From Lineus longissimus (Eukaryota; Nemertea; Pilidiophora; Heteronemertea; Lineidae): 64,000 bases of DNA. The stretch spans positions 1 through 64,000 of the forward strand of contig NC_088322.1 in NCBI RefSeq assembly GCF_910592395.1, given 5' to 3'. The position numbers and the translations under genes were made by a program. Positions 9,553-17,719 of this stretch are shown in pieces. The notes under the pieces were generated by a model that had not been told where the DNA came from, did not search any database, and saw nothing but the letters and a program-made list of their open reading frames with translations. Within the stretch, counting starts at the first letter, position 1, and each line of letters begins with the position of its first letter.

Positions 9553-12429
9553 ATGCAGTCGTACATAAGTGCTATTTTACAACGAGCCATTCCAGCTGCA
9601 ATCAATAGCACAAACGAAGAACTCAATGTCAATTTCCTCAAACGATTCAACGATGTTCAGAAACGTGGTGCAGACTACGAGCGAAAATTTCAAAACCTGA
9701 GTACTAAAAGGCGGAGAATTGATCTGATCGAAGCCTCGTATCGAGTTACTAGCAGTGTTGATGGTGGCGATGAAGGCAATGAAAACGATGACGACGACGT
9801 CGATCAACCGGCGTCTATATCAGCAGGCAGACAATCACCAACACCACCGGTCATGACGCAACCGGTGAAGGATTTAACGTGGGACGAATTGAAGGACGTC
9901 ATGCTCTCCAGAGTGAACACGGCGAATCGAGGTAGATTTAGTGACTACCAAAAGATGATCGTCAGCATGGCACACCCCAAAGTGCTCGTGGACGAACAAA
10001 AGGCAACAGACGAACAGTCGAAAAAGGAACAAATGAAAAAAATCTATCAACTTCTATACAGAGCAAGCTACCTACTGACCGAAGAGTTGGCCTCCGCATT
10101 GAATGAAAATCTGGAAACAATACTGACCATCAATCGTCGGGTATCGCACAAGCATAAAAAAAAGGCACGTGCTAGACAACGTAGTCACTTGGCACAATTT
10201 CAGGACCCTGAACAACCACGCAAGCGAATCACTCAAATTACCGTGAGTTCGTGGTTCAGAGAGCTACTCAGCGTGTATGAGTTGGCGTTCAGTCAACTCG
10301 ATGGCAGCGAAGAGGGATTGCTATTATTACAGTCTGGTAGCGGCGGAGGCGGTGGTGATGTATCTACGAGACGCACCGATTTGCCAACACCGGCCATCTT
10401 TGAGAATGTGTTCTATTTGAAACAACGTGGACGGTTGTTGATTGATCCAAACACCGGCTTACCACCTTCACAGGAATCATCTATTCGAAGTGGCGCTCTG
10501 ACCATGGAAGCAGAAATGAGCGAGATACGTTCGTATACTTTGGACATCAACCACATATTGGTGCTATTCGCCACTGAATTGTTTGGCTACATACCGTTCG
10601 TTCCCGAGGAGGATGAAAAACACCTTATGCCTACCGATCGTTTCACCGACTTGCAGATTTTGATTGAATTTGCATTGTTAAACTACGACATGTCCACCAA
10701 CACTCTGTACGATTATCTTAGGCAACCGGCCGCCTACTTATTGGATCCAACAAAGAAGAAACTTTTGATCACTGCTGTAAACAGGGCAGTCAAGGATTTG
10801 TTGTTCATGGCCAAAGATTACGTTTTCAAGACCGATCAAAGTGGCAAAGTACAACTCTGTAAAATACGACCGACCGCAGTCGGCCAGGATAGAGGAGGAG
10901 GATGTGGTGGAGACAAAGAAGCTGGTGGACCCGAAGTGGCAAGAGTCGAACCGCAGCCTGTTCCCGAGCAATTCTGTAAAGTCATTCGCAAATTACAAGT
11001 ACCCAACAACGTCCTGTTCAGAGAGACCGTCAATCGCAAGATGACGACTCCCGTCTACACCGGTATACCTGAAAATACAATAGCATCGGGCAATAATCAA
11101 GAAGTTCTAGAGATCATGTCCAAGCTAAGCCGTCTCATCAACTTTGACACAGCCTCAATACGGGAACTGAGCACAATCTACAAGAACATTCTTAAACAGG
11201 ACGTCACCAATAAGATGAAAGACATCAACATGCAACTCTACCAGAACGATAGGAGCATGCAAAACAGACAGACGCTATTCTGTTTCTTGGTCACCACCGC
11301 GGCAGTGATAAAGTCTTGTCGCTCCAAGTCGGACACGACCGAAGTCAACTGCACGCCATTCATCGAGCACTGCATCTGGCCCCTGAATCAAGACACTACA
11401 GGCCTTAGACCACAGATGCCGGCCGATGATTCACCAATATTGTTTAGCAGCGTGTTGAGTCGAGCACCAGGCCTCTTGTTCTACGTTATGTTGGCATCCG
11501 ATGAACGAATGAATGCAGGTGATACACAGTTGGGCATGAGGACGGGCCAATTCTTTCGAGAAAAACAACGGGGAGAAGGTACGTCCACTGGACCGACTGT
11601 CCGACGAGGTGTAATGTCGGCCGGTCGCCCGTCACAAGATCCGCGCGTAATGAGAATGTTGCAACAACAGATCGGTGGATTTGAAGGAGGATTGGGGTAC
11701 AACATTGGTGGCACAGGTAGTAATATTACTGACGGTACGACCAGCGACACGAGACCTGTGAAGCAAGACAGACACATGTTTTTCAACTTGTTCAAATCTT
11801 TCACCGACAAGATACCACGCATAAGCAACGCTGCGATGGAAAAACGTGCACAGAAAGTAACGGTCGGATCGAGTGTAGAGTCGTTCGCCAAAATGGACCC
11901 GTTAACTGGCATGGTCGGTCCACGCCAATTGGATTTGAAAGAAGGTGTCAGATCGATGCGAACCAATTTGCGTGCCGTCATATCCACGGTGAAGACCAGT
12001 TTTACCAATCGCCTATTAACGACGTTTCTATCCAATAACACTGCATTGCGTAGTCTAGACAAAACGACTATAATGCGATATTTCAAGGATCAAATCACAG
12101 ATAGCGTAGAGTTGAACGCACAACCAGTGGTGACAGAGAATTTCGACTTGGTTCAAAGTTATGCCGATTCGAAACAGGGTGTGATGAACTTCTTCGAGTT
12201 GCCCATTGTGTACAGACAACGCACGGTTATAATCGTGCCTGAAGGATCTGAAATGCCGGCACCGTCGGGCGAGTCGTCTGCGGGCAGTTCTGGTGGTATA
12301 GTAGAAATTCTTCGTGATGTATTACAACAACAAAACAGTGGAGTTGTTGGTGGTAGTTCATCTGCGGGAGGAGTCGGTGACACACAAGTCACTGTTCCCG
12401 GACTGGGTACCTACGTTTCCACGGTATAG
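9553..12429 (+). CDS. Unrecognised large helical protein, 958 aa (possible capsid component)
   Basis: Not recognised with confidence. The open frame reaches back to a GTG at 9538; the first ATG, with A at -3, is 9553. An acidic stretch lies at about 70-85. A basic tract at about 195-215 (Lys/Arg/His-rich) could bind nucleic acid or act as a nuclear signal. Long alpha-helical segments follow between 220 and 620, with few low-complexity inserts compared with neighbours. The tail is rich in Gly, Ser and Gln. No signal peptide or membrane segment. The size, helical character and location two genes before the protease/scaffold make a capsid or portal-type role worth testing; this is inference from context only. 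Confidence 0.8.
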   Translation: MQSYISAILQRAIPAAINSTNEELNVNFLKRFNDVQKRGADYERKFQNLSTKRRRIDLIEASYRVTSSVDGGDEGNENDDDDVDQPASISAGRQSPTPPVMTQPVKDLTWDELKDVMLSRVNTANRGRFSDYQKMIVSMAHPKVLVDEQKATDEQSKKEQMKKIYQLLYRASYLLTEELASALNENLETILTINRRVSHKHKKKARARQRSHLAQFQDPEQPRKRITQITVSSWFRELLSVYELAFSQLDGSEEGLLLLQSGSGGGGGDVSTRRTDLPTPAIFENVFYLKQRGRLLIDPNTGLPPSQESSIRSGALTMEAEMSEIRSYTLDINHILVLFATELFGYIPFVPEEDEKHLMPTDRFTDLQILIEFALLNYDMSTNTLYDYLRQPAAYLLDPTKKKLLITAVNRAVKDLLFMAKDYVFKTDQSGKVQLCKIRPTAVGQDRGGGCGGDKEAGGPEVARVEPQPVPEQFCKVIRKLQVPNNVLFRETVNRKMTTPVYTGIPENTIASGNNQEVLEIMSKLSRLINFDTASIRELSTIYKNILKQDVTNKMKDINMQLYQNDRSMQNRQTLFCFLVTTAAVIKSCRSKSDTTEVNCTPFIEHCIWPLNQDTTGLRPQMPADDSPILFSSVLSRAPGLLFYVMLASDERMNAGDTQLGMRTGQFFREKQRGEGTSTGPTVRRGVMSAGRPSQDPRVMRMLQQQIGGFEGGLGYNIGGTGSNITDGTTSDTRPVKQDRHMFFNLFKSFTDKIPRISNAAMEKRAQKVTVGSSVESFAKMDPLTGMVGPRQLDLKEGVRSMRTNLRAVISTVKTSFTNRLLTTFLSNNTALRSLDKTTIMRYFKDQITDSVELNAQPVVTENFDLVQSYADSKQGVMNFFELPIVYRQRTVIIVPEGSEMPAPSGESSAGSSGGIVEILRDVLQQQNSGVVGGSSSAGGVGDTQVTVPGLGTYVSTV

Positions 12430-12604
12430 GTCACACACAAGCTAACTGGCTTTGCACGACTTTGGACACTCACAAAGTATCACAATGGAGTGTATAGTGG
12501 TCAGCGGAATGGTCCTTTTCTACATTTGATCATCAAACCTTGTCGTGGACACAGACACTCATCACCCTTCATCCAACAATAACCGGACCGAGACAACCAC
12601 CTGA

Positions 12605-12610
12605 AATAAA
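12605..12610 (+). terminator. AATAAA poly(A) signal
   Basis: Canonical signal 176 bases after the stop at 12429 and 32 bases before the next ATG at 12642; probable 3' end signal of the 958-aa gene. Confidence 0.6.
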
Positions 12611-12641
12611 GCCAGCAGAGCAGAGCAACAAAAAGGCAGCG

Positions 12642-14570
12642 ATGGTTAATAAAACAAAGATAGGCGATCGACTACAGGCCGATTTGTCATGCAGCAGTGA
12701 TGAGGAATACACTAATAAAGTGTCAGCACCGCCGATAGTCAAGCCGTGTGTTGAACATGTCGAAACAGAATACGAAGAATATGATGATGATGATGATGAT
12801 GATGGTGGTGATTATGAAGATAATGATGAAAGATATGACAACGATGAACCAAACACTGACGATAGAGAATTCTTGGCCTCTGATAACGATGATGAAGAAA
12901 CCGGATACCCAACATCGGATGATGAAAACGTTAGAGTGCCCACAACGCGCAAAAGAAACACGATGAAATACACCGAGTCTGACGTTTCAGAACATTCATC
13001 CACAGAGGATAGCGAGGCGTACTCGGACGACGATATTGTAGAACTTATTTGTGATCCTGCCGATGAGGAGGAGGAAGAAGAGGATGATGTTGACGATAAG
13101 GACTCTAATTCGTCTATTAAATCCCAGTGGCGTCCCAGAACCAATAAGAAGGACAAAAATAGTAGGTCACCCGACAACAAGATGACGTGGGATGATTGGT
13201 GCGCCGCTGATGATGACGACAACGAAAGCTCTGGTGACGAACGTCGAAAATCACGGTCACCTTCACCACCACCACCACCACACCCACCACCACCACCACC
13301 ACAACGGCCGGTTAAAAAAGAACCAAAGTTCAAGAAGCGTGATAGACGTCCAAGTGGTGTCAAAGAGACACAGCACAATCCAAACGTGGTTAGAGAGGCA
13401 CCAGTGGCATATCTAACAGAAAATAAACCTGTAAACAAAAAGCAACAAGTAAATGTTACCAAGACAAAGGACAACAAAGACAAACAACAACAACTACCAA
13501 AGTCAAGTGTCAAGAAACAAAAAAGATCACCGCCACCAGCAGCCGCCGCCACCACTACGGCCATTATCGGTGAAACCAGCGTGAGAAAAAACAAGAAGAA
13601 AGACAAGAAAAATGCGGCGTCAGGTACTGATGTTAACGGCGACTCCATCACTGCCATCCCAGCCACCACGAAGAAACGAAAAGCAAATGATAGTTGTGAC
13701 AATGACATGACCGCTATCACCGATACCGATACAGTATCAGTACTGCCACCAAAGAAGAAAAGAAATTCGGCCAAAAAATCCACCGTTACCACCACTAAAA
13801 CGACCAACACACCGACAGTACAAACCAACGAGATCGCCACCAAAGCCAACCCTACCACCACTTCATCGTCTGGTCATGCAAACGAAGAAGGGGGTGATGA
13901 AGATGAAAAACTTTTGGCAAAAGCTCCCTTCTGCGATATTGTGAAAATGTTCAAAGACTTGCACTGTAAAGAGTACACCACCAGCACCACCACCACCACC
14001 ACCACCAAACAATCTCAAGTCACCACCGGAAGTGGTAATGGACACAATTCAACATTTCATGCTATTTTTACAGTGCATTACAGAAAAAGCGAAGATCAGC
14101 GAGACTGGGAACGTTTCCTTTCAATCGTGAACAATGACAGTAACATAGACGTTGTATATTACACCCAACGCAGACAAGCCATCACAAAGAAGCCATCAAA
14201 GCGAAAGCAGCAAAAACCAGCCAGTATGACATTGGCAGTTGTGTCTGTTTTCAATCCGCTAAGCTCTGACGCTCTGAAAAACGTGGCGAGCAGAATACAA
14301 GCACAGTTCGTCATATTCACTGCGGAAGCAAACATGTTGCAACACGTTGATGTTATCAACGTTGTCGGTGAAAGCACTATGAGTGCCACTGTCAATGGAC
14401 CGTTACACGGCGATGAGATGGTTTGTTTGCTGAATACAAACCTCGCTTGTGGTAAAGACAGTGAAACTAACCAGCAGCAGCAGCAGCAGCAGCAGCTGCA
14501 GCAGCAGCAGCAGAAACTCATTCACAATCTCATCGAGCGCATTGAAGAACTGGAGAGGAAATTGAAATAG
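12642..14570 (+). CDS. Highly charged nuclear-type protein, 642 aa
   Basis: Function unknown. A longer frame from TTG 12540 exists, but ATG 12642 has strong context (G at -3, G at +4) and lies after the upstream poly(A) signal. The first 190 residues are extremely acidic (Asp/Glu runs from GAT and GAG repeats). Next come a Pro run from CCA repeats (about 210-222) and a long Lys-rich, Thr-rich region with several KKxK-type nuclear localisation candidates. A folded domain of roughly 130 residues appears near the C-terminus (about 465-610), preceded by a Thr run. The end is a poly-Gln tract (CAG repeats) followed by a short Leu/Ile/Glu coiled coil. The layout suggests a nuclear scaffold or regulatory protein that oligomerises through its C-terminus; this is inference. 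Confidence 0.8.
   Translation: MVNKTKIGDRLQADLSCSSDEEYTNKVSAPPIVKPCVEHVETEYEEYDDDDDDDGGDYEDNDERYDNDEPNTDDREFLASDNDDEETGYPTSDDENVRVPTTRKRNTMKYTESDVSEHSSTEDSEAYSDDDIVELICDPADEEEEEEDDVDDKDSNSSIKSQWRPRTNKKDKNSRSPDNKMTWDDWCAADDDDNESSGDERRKSRSPSPPPPPHPPPPPPQRPVKKEPKFKKRDRRPSGVKETQHNPNVVREAPVAYLTENKPVNKKQQVNVTKTKDNKDKQQQLPKSSVKKQKRSPPPAAAATTTAIIGETSVRKNKKKDKKNAASGTDVNGDSITAIPATTKKRKANDSCDNDMTAITDTDTVSVLPPKKKRNSAKKSTVTTTKTTNTPTVQTNEIATKANPTTTSSSGHANEEGGDEDEKLLAKAPFCDIVKMFKDLHCKEYTTSTTTTTTTKQSQVTTGSGNGHNSTFHAIFTVHYRKSEDQRDWERFLSIVNNDSNIDVVYYTQRRQAITKKPSKRKQQKPASMTLAVVSVFNPLSSDALKNVASRIQAQFVIFTAEANMLQHVDVINVVGESTMSATVNGPLHGDEMVCLLNTNLACGKDSETNQQQQQQQQLQQQQQKLIHNLIERIEELERKLK
14467..14515 (+). repeat. 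CAG repeat (poly-Gln)
   Basis: In-frame CAG run with a single CTG interruption, just before the terminal coiled coil of the 642-aa protein. Confidence 0.9.
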
Positions 14571-14600
14571 TCCAGTCCAGTAATATATCTTTGTGGTGTG

Positions 14601-14606
14601 AATAAA
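14601..14606 (+). terminator. AATAAA poly(A) signal
   Basis: AATAAA 31 bases after the stop of the 642-aa gene. Confidence 0.75.
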
Positions 14607-14687
14607 AAATTTGAATCTACACAAAAATTTATATTTGTTTTTACCTTCCCTCCCTCACCTAGCGTTATACAACACTAATCGAAGAAG

Positions 14688-14894
14688 ATGCCTATGAAAA
14701 GCGAAGACACGTCCAAGCACATGATCAACTTCCTTTCTGGTCTGCACGGACAGAAACGGATCATGAAAAAATATACTAGCGAAGTAAAGTGTCGCGGTAC
14801 CATCACATTTTTATTTATTGGTGCACTGATAACCACGATAGGATGCCAGATCGTGCTAATGGTTTCTAATTGGAGTCCTTTCAGTAGCATGTAA
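14688..14894 (+). CDS. Small single-pass membrane protein, 68 aa
   Basis: A short frame that I consider real: ATG 14688 has A at -3, it lies after the upstream poly(A) signal and before the TATA box of the next gene, and its composition is protein-like. The N-terminal 38 residues are polar and basic. One hydrophobic segment at about 39-60 (Thr-Phe-Leu-Phe-Ile through Ile-Val-Leu-Met-Val) is followed by a short polar tail. No cleavable signal peptide precedes it, so an inside-out signal-anchor orientation with a cytosolic N-terminus is likely. Herpesviruses often encode small envelope proteins of this kind. Function unknown. Confidence 0.6.
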   Translation: MPMKSEDTSKHMINFLSGLHGQKRIMKKYTSEVKCRGTITFLFIGALITTIGCQIVLMVSNWSPFSSM

Positions 14895-14940
14895 CATCAA
14901 CTAATCATTCGACCAACCCCTCTCCGTGTGCAAATTGTTG

Positions 14941-14946
14941 TATAAA
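14941..14946 (+). promoter_or_regulatory. TATA box of the protease/scaffold gene
   Basis: TATAAA 56 bases before ATG 15002. The expected leader would consist largely of the CAC/CAT/ATC microsatellite at 14956-15000. Confidence 0.65.
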
Positions 14947-14955
14947 CGTCGTATG

Positions 14956-15000
14956 CATCACCATCACCACCACCATCATCATCATCATCATCGTCATCAT
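14956..15000 (+). repeat. CAC/CAT microsatellite in the 5' leader
   Basis: A run of CAC, CAT and ATC units between the TATA box and ATG 15002; a simple-sequence tract outside any convincing reading frame. Confidence 0.8.
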
Positions 15001-15001
15001 A

Positions 15002-17719
15002 ATGTCACAACGACCCGCTTTCGATTGCGATGCTGTGGCAGCTCTTGTTACCACCGAGCCAGTATACGCCGATTCGAAACATCCCATCACAATATCGGCC
15101 AGCTTGGCACAGGAAATAGTCACACGTTTCAAACAGAAAGGATCCGTGCCGACCAACATAGAACACAAAGATGACATGCGCACAGGGAAAGTGTACGACA
15201 TTGCCTACGTTACTCAGAAACCCACCTCGTTGCCAAAAGAATTGGAAAATGCCGATGTCCAAGGCTATTTGCACGTCAAGTATTTGATCTGCAACAAAAA
15301 TCTAATAGACGCGTTCAAGTCACGGGTCGAAGTGAGACTAGCCAATTTGGACATGTTTCAACCGTACAAGTCTTCGGATGGTTTTGTACGTGCGGACATA
15401 CCGCGAAAAATAGATCCCGACAAGGATGAAGCTGACGATTCCGTGCCCGTATGTAGAGACGTGACCGGTGGAGACGAAGTCCTATCCTCACTTGGTGGAG
15501 TGAGTCTGTCAAACGTGAAATCGGATTATGGCAACATAACTGCCATGGCACAATGTTTGGCGGGTCAGAGACCGGGAACGGTTACCGTTTCGGTCAAGTA
15601 TTATCCCGAAGTCCCCAATCACTTGAGTATGTTGTACGAACCGATAGATAACTTGACCAAAGAGGACTACATGGGCGTGCTCGGCAACATTGGTCGATAT
15701 AAAGTTGATCACGTTAACAAAATCAAAGACGATTTGAATATTCTCAATTTGCCTCAGAAAAGATTACATTACGCTTTGGTCCAACCGACCATTGCAACCT
15801 CACCAATTGACCACGGCATCGATACTTCTTCTGCTACCACTACAACTACTTCTCCTGCTATGGACTCGATAAAACAACAACCGTTCGTCTATGTAAATAC
15901 CGACCAATTCAAAGGCCTGATCAAAAGCCTGGTAGAAGACGTGCATAAGGAGGAAAAACGGGCCGCTGCCGCTGCAACTGTTCCTTTAACCGTCGATGTT
16001 GCTCATCAAAATAATTTTACATTGAATAGGCAAGATGGCGCAGTCAATCAGCATCGACAACAGCACCAAAACCAGTCCTCGTCCTCGGCAGCACAACCCT
16101 GTTCAACAACAACAGCAACTACGATGATGGACCATTCGTGCTGTACCAACAATTCTTGTTGTACCAACAACAACACCGCCTCTAGACAGACTCAACGTCA
16201 CCATGCGTTACATCAACAGCCGCAACACTCATCATATCACAACCAACATTACCAGCAGCATCAACCCATCGAACATCAACAACATCATCATCATCATCAT
16301 CGCCGCGTTGGTGGTCATCAAAATATTTCACCAGAGCAATACTGTCATAACATCGCTGGTGGAATTATGGGTTGTGGTGTGCAATGTCCTGTATCAAACG
16401 ACCATTTCACGATGAGCGACTCATCTCTACAGCAGCAAACTAGTGGCAACGGATCCTCTTCCGATATAAAGGCCACTGTACGCGAAGTACTTAATCAGCA
16501 GCACGACCACCAACAACGACAACAACAATCAAACAATATAGATGATAAAACTACTGCCACCGCTGGTGTCGACTCTTCTGATAATATGGAGACTGTAATG
16601 CGCAAAGTGTTAGGTGAAGTAATGTCCGGTAACACCAAGAAAGCAAAGTCCAAAACTGAAACGTCAAAGAACAAGTCTAAAAATGATGTTAGGGTTAAAT
16701 CTTCCAAGACTTTGAAATCATCAAGCCACAAACGCAACAACGCCTCCAACCAGCAGTCTCCTGGAAATTCTGACTCTTCGGATGACAGCAGCAACAACAG
16801 TTCGTCCGACGATGACGATTCTGACTCAGACAACGAAGGGAAAAATACCAACACCACCGCCTCCTCTTTGACAAGCGATTCCGATAACGATTCAGATGGC
16901 AGACGTGGCAAGAAAGTTTACAAACTCAAAAGCAAAGAGTACAAAAAGTTTAAACGCTACATGAAATACCGCAAGAGTAAGGACTCTGCATCGACCGAGA
17001 CCGCCGACACTGACGCACCATCAAAACCACAGAAATCAGACAAAAATAAAAAGATGAAAACCAAGCACTATCAGCAGACTGGCGGCAGCGGTGACAACTC
17101 CAGTGGTAATGGTGGTGGTGGTGGTGGTGGTGGTGGTGGTGGTGGTGGTGGTGACACGGAAACTCCTATGGAGGTAGGTGACACCACAAACAACAAGCCG
17201 CCACAAACAGCTACTGGGACATCCGCAACTGCGGCCAATACCGATAAAGCGTTCCACGAGAAAATCGATTTTATTTTCAACTCTATTCAAAACCAACAAC
17301 ACAAGACCAACATCCAAGAGACCAATAGTAGGTCACCACCGTCGACTGATGCTTCGGGCACTGACGCCACTAGCAAAGGTGATTCTATTACGCCCGCCAC
17401 TGCCGAGGACAAAAAGTCCAACGTCGATGATAATACTAACAACACCTCAACCGAAGAACACCACAGTATGGACGTCGAGCATCAAGAAGACAAAGTCATC
17501 CCTTCTGTTGGTGTGACTACACGATTGGCAAGCAAGCGAGTTCACTTTTGTACCGACGACAACACCAAAGTAATGAGTAAAGAAGAAATGAAAGATATAA
17601 GAAAACATATGTTTAGGGGAGTTCCGTTTATTCATTCACCAAACGGTCATCATGGCTACCCAAACCAAAATAGCCAGCAAGCAGTCTTCACCGCACCAGT
17701 CCACCGGAAATCGACCTAA
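15002..17719 (+). CDS. Capsid maturation protease fused to scaffold (UL26-like), 905 aa
   Basis: Predicted herpesvirus assemblin: a serine protease domain on the N-terminus of the internal scaffold, which shapes the procapsid in the nucleus and is then cleaved out. Seen: the conserved core with a Pro-x-Asn-Ile-Glu-His segment placing the catalytic His at 55, a Gly-Val-Ser-Leu-Ser segment with the nucleophile at Ser168 or Ser170, and the following Cys-x4-Gln-x2-Gly-Thr strand of the family (about 185-192). The second triad His expected shortly after the Ser is not obvious. From about 290 the protein becomes scaffold: a short conserved-looking Val-Tyr-Val-x3-Gln-Phe-x-Gly-Leu block, then Gln/His-rich, Ser/Asp-rich, Lys-rich and poly-Gly (GGT repeat) regions. 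The C-terminal 40 residues look conserved and hydrophobic, as expected for capsid-protein contact. Its 3' end overlaps the next gene by 68 bases in another frame. Confidence 0.83.
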   Translation: MSQRPAFDCDAVAALVTTEPVYADSKHPITISASLAQEIVTRFKQKGSVPTNIEHKDDMRTGKVYDIAYVTQKPTSLPKELENADVQGYLHVKYLICNKNLIDAFKSRVEVRLANLDMFQPYKSSDGFVRADIPRKIDPDKDEADDSVPVCRDVTGGDEVLSSLGGVSLSNVKSDYGNITAMAQCLAGQRPGTVTVSVKYYPEVPNHLSMLYEPIDNLTKEDYMGVLGNIGRYKVDHVNKIKDDLNILNLPQKRLHYALVQPTIATSPIDHGIDTSSATTTTTSPAMDSIKQQPFVYVNTDQFKGLIKSLVEDVHKEEKRAAAAATVPLTVDVAHQNNFTLNRQDGAVNQHRQQHQNQSSSSAAQPCSTTTATTMMDHSCCTNNSCCTNNNTASRQTQRHHALHQQPQHSSYHNQHYQQHQPIEHQQHHHHHHRRVGGHQNISPEQYCHNIAGGIMGCGVQCPVSNDHFTMSDSSLQQQTSGNGSSSDIKATVREVLNQQHDHQQRQQQSNNIDDKTTATAGVDSSDNMETVMRKVLGEVMSGNTKKAKSKTETSKNKSKNDVRVKSSKTLKSSSHKRNNASNQQSPGNSDSSDDSSNNSSSDDDDSDSDNEGKNTNTTASSLTSDSDNDSDGRRGKKVYKLKSKEYKKFKRYMKYRKSKDSASTETADTDAPSKPQKSDKNKKMKTKHYQQTGGSGDNSSGNGGGGGGGGGGGGGGDTETPMEVGDTTNNKPPQTATGTSATAANTDKAFHEKIDFIFNSIQNQQHKTNIQETNSRSPPSTDASGTDATSKGDSITPATAEDKKSNVDDNTNNTSTEEHHSMDVEHQEDKVIPSVGVTTRLASKRVHFCTDDNTKVMSKEEMKDIRKHMFRGVPFIHSPNGHHGYPNQNSQQAVFTAPVHRKST
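15860..17719 (+). CDS. Possible nested scaffold-only product, 619 aa
   Basis: In herpesviruses the scaffold is also made alone from an internal start within the protease gene. Met287 (ATG 15860) has strong context (G at -3, G at +4) and lies 7-10 residues before the conserved-looking scaffold block beginning Phe-Val-Tyr-Val, the expected place for such a start. No clear TATA box lies directly upstream, so initiation might be from a short internal transcript with a weak promoter. It is inferred by analogy, not demonstrated. Confidence 0.45.
   Translation: MDSIKQQPFVYVNTDQFKGLIKSLVEDVHKEEKRAAAAATVPLTVDVAHQNNFTLNRQDGAVNQHRQQHQNQSSSSAAQPCSTTTATTMMDHSCCTNNSCCTNNNTASRQTQRHHALHQQPQHSSYHNQHYQQHQPIEHQQHHHHHHRRVGGHQNISPEQYCHNIAGGIMGCGVQCPVSNDHFTMSDSSLQQQTSGNGSSSDIKATVREVLNQQHDHQQRQQQSNNIDDKTTATAGVDSSDNMETVMRKVLGEVMSGNTKKAKSKTETSKNKSKNDVRVKSSKTLKSSSHKRNNASNQQSPGNSDSSDDSSNNSSSDDDDSDSDNEGKNTNTTASSLTSDSDNDSDGRRGKKVYKLKSKEYKKFKRYMKYRKSKDSASTETADTDAPSKPQKSDKNKKMKTKHYQQTGGSGDNSSGNGGGGGGGGGGGGGGDTETPMEVGDTTNNKPPQTATGTSATAANTDKAFHEKIDFIFNSIQNQQHKTNIQETNSRSPPSTDASGTDATSKGDSITPATAEDKKSNVDDNTNNTSTEEHHSMDVEHQEDKVIPSVGVTTRLASKRVHFCTDDNTKVMSKEEMKDIRKHMFRGVPFIHSPNGHHGYPNQNSQQAVFTAPVHRKST
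17111..17152 (+). repeat. GGT repeat (poly-Gly)
   Basis: About 14 uninterrupted GGT units encoding poly-Gly in the scaffold part of the protease/scaffold protein. Confidence 0.95.

Noticed and set aside
12812-13861. Minus-strand frame of 349 codons, Phe/Leu/Ser/Val-rich
   Set aside because: It is antisense to repeat-rich coding sequence; trinucleotide repeats keep several frames open at once.
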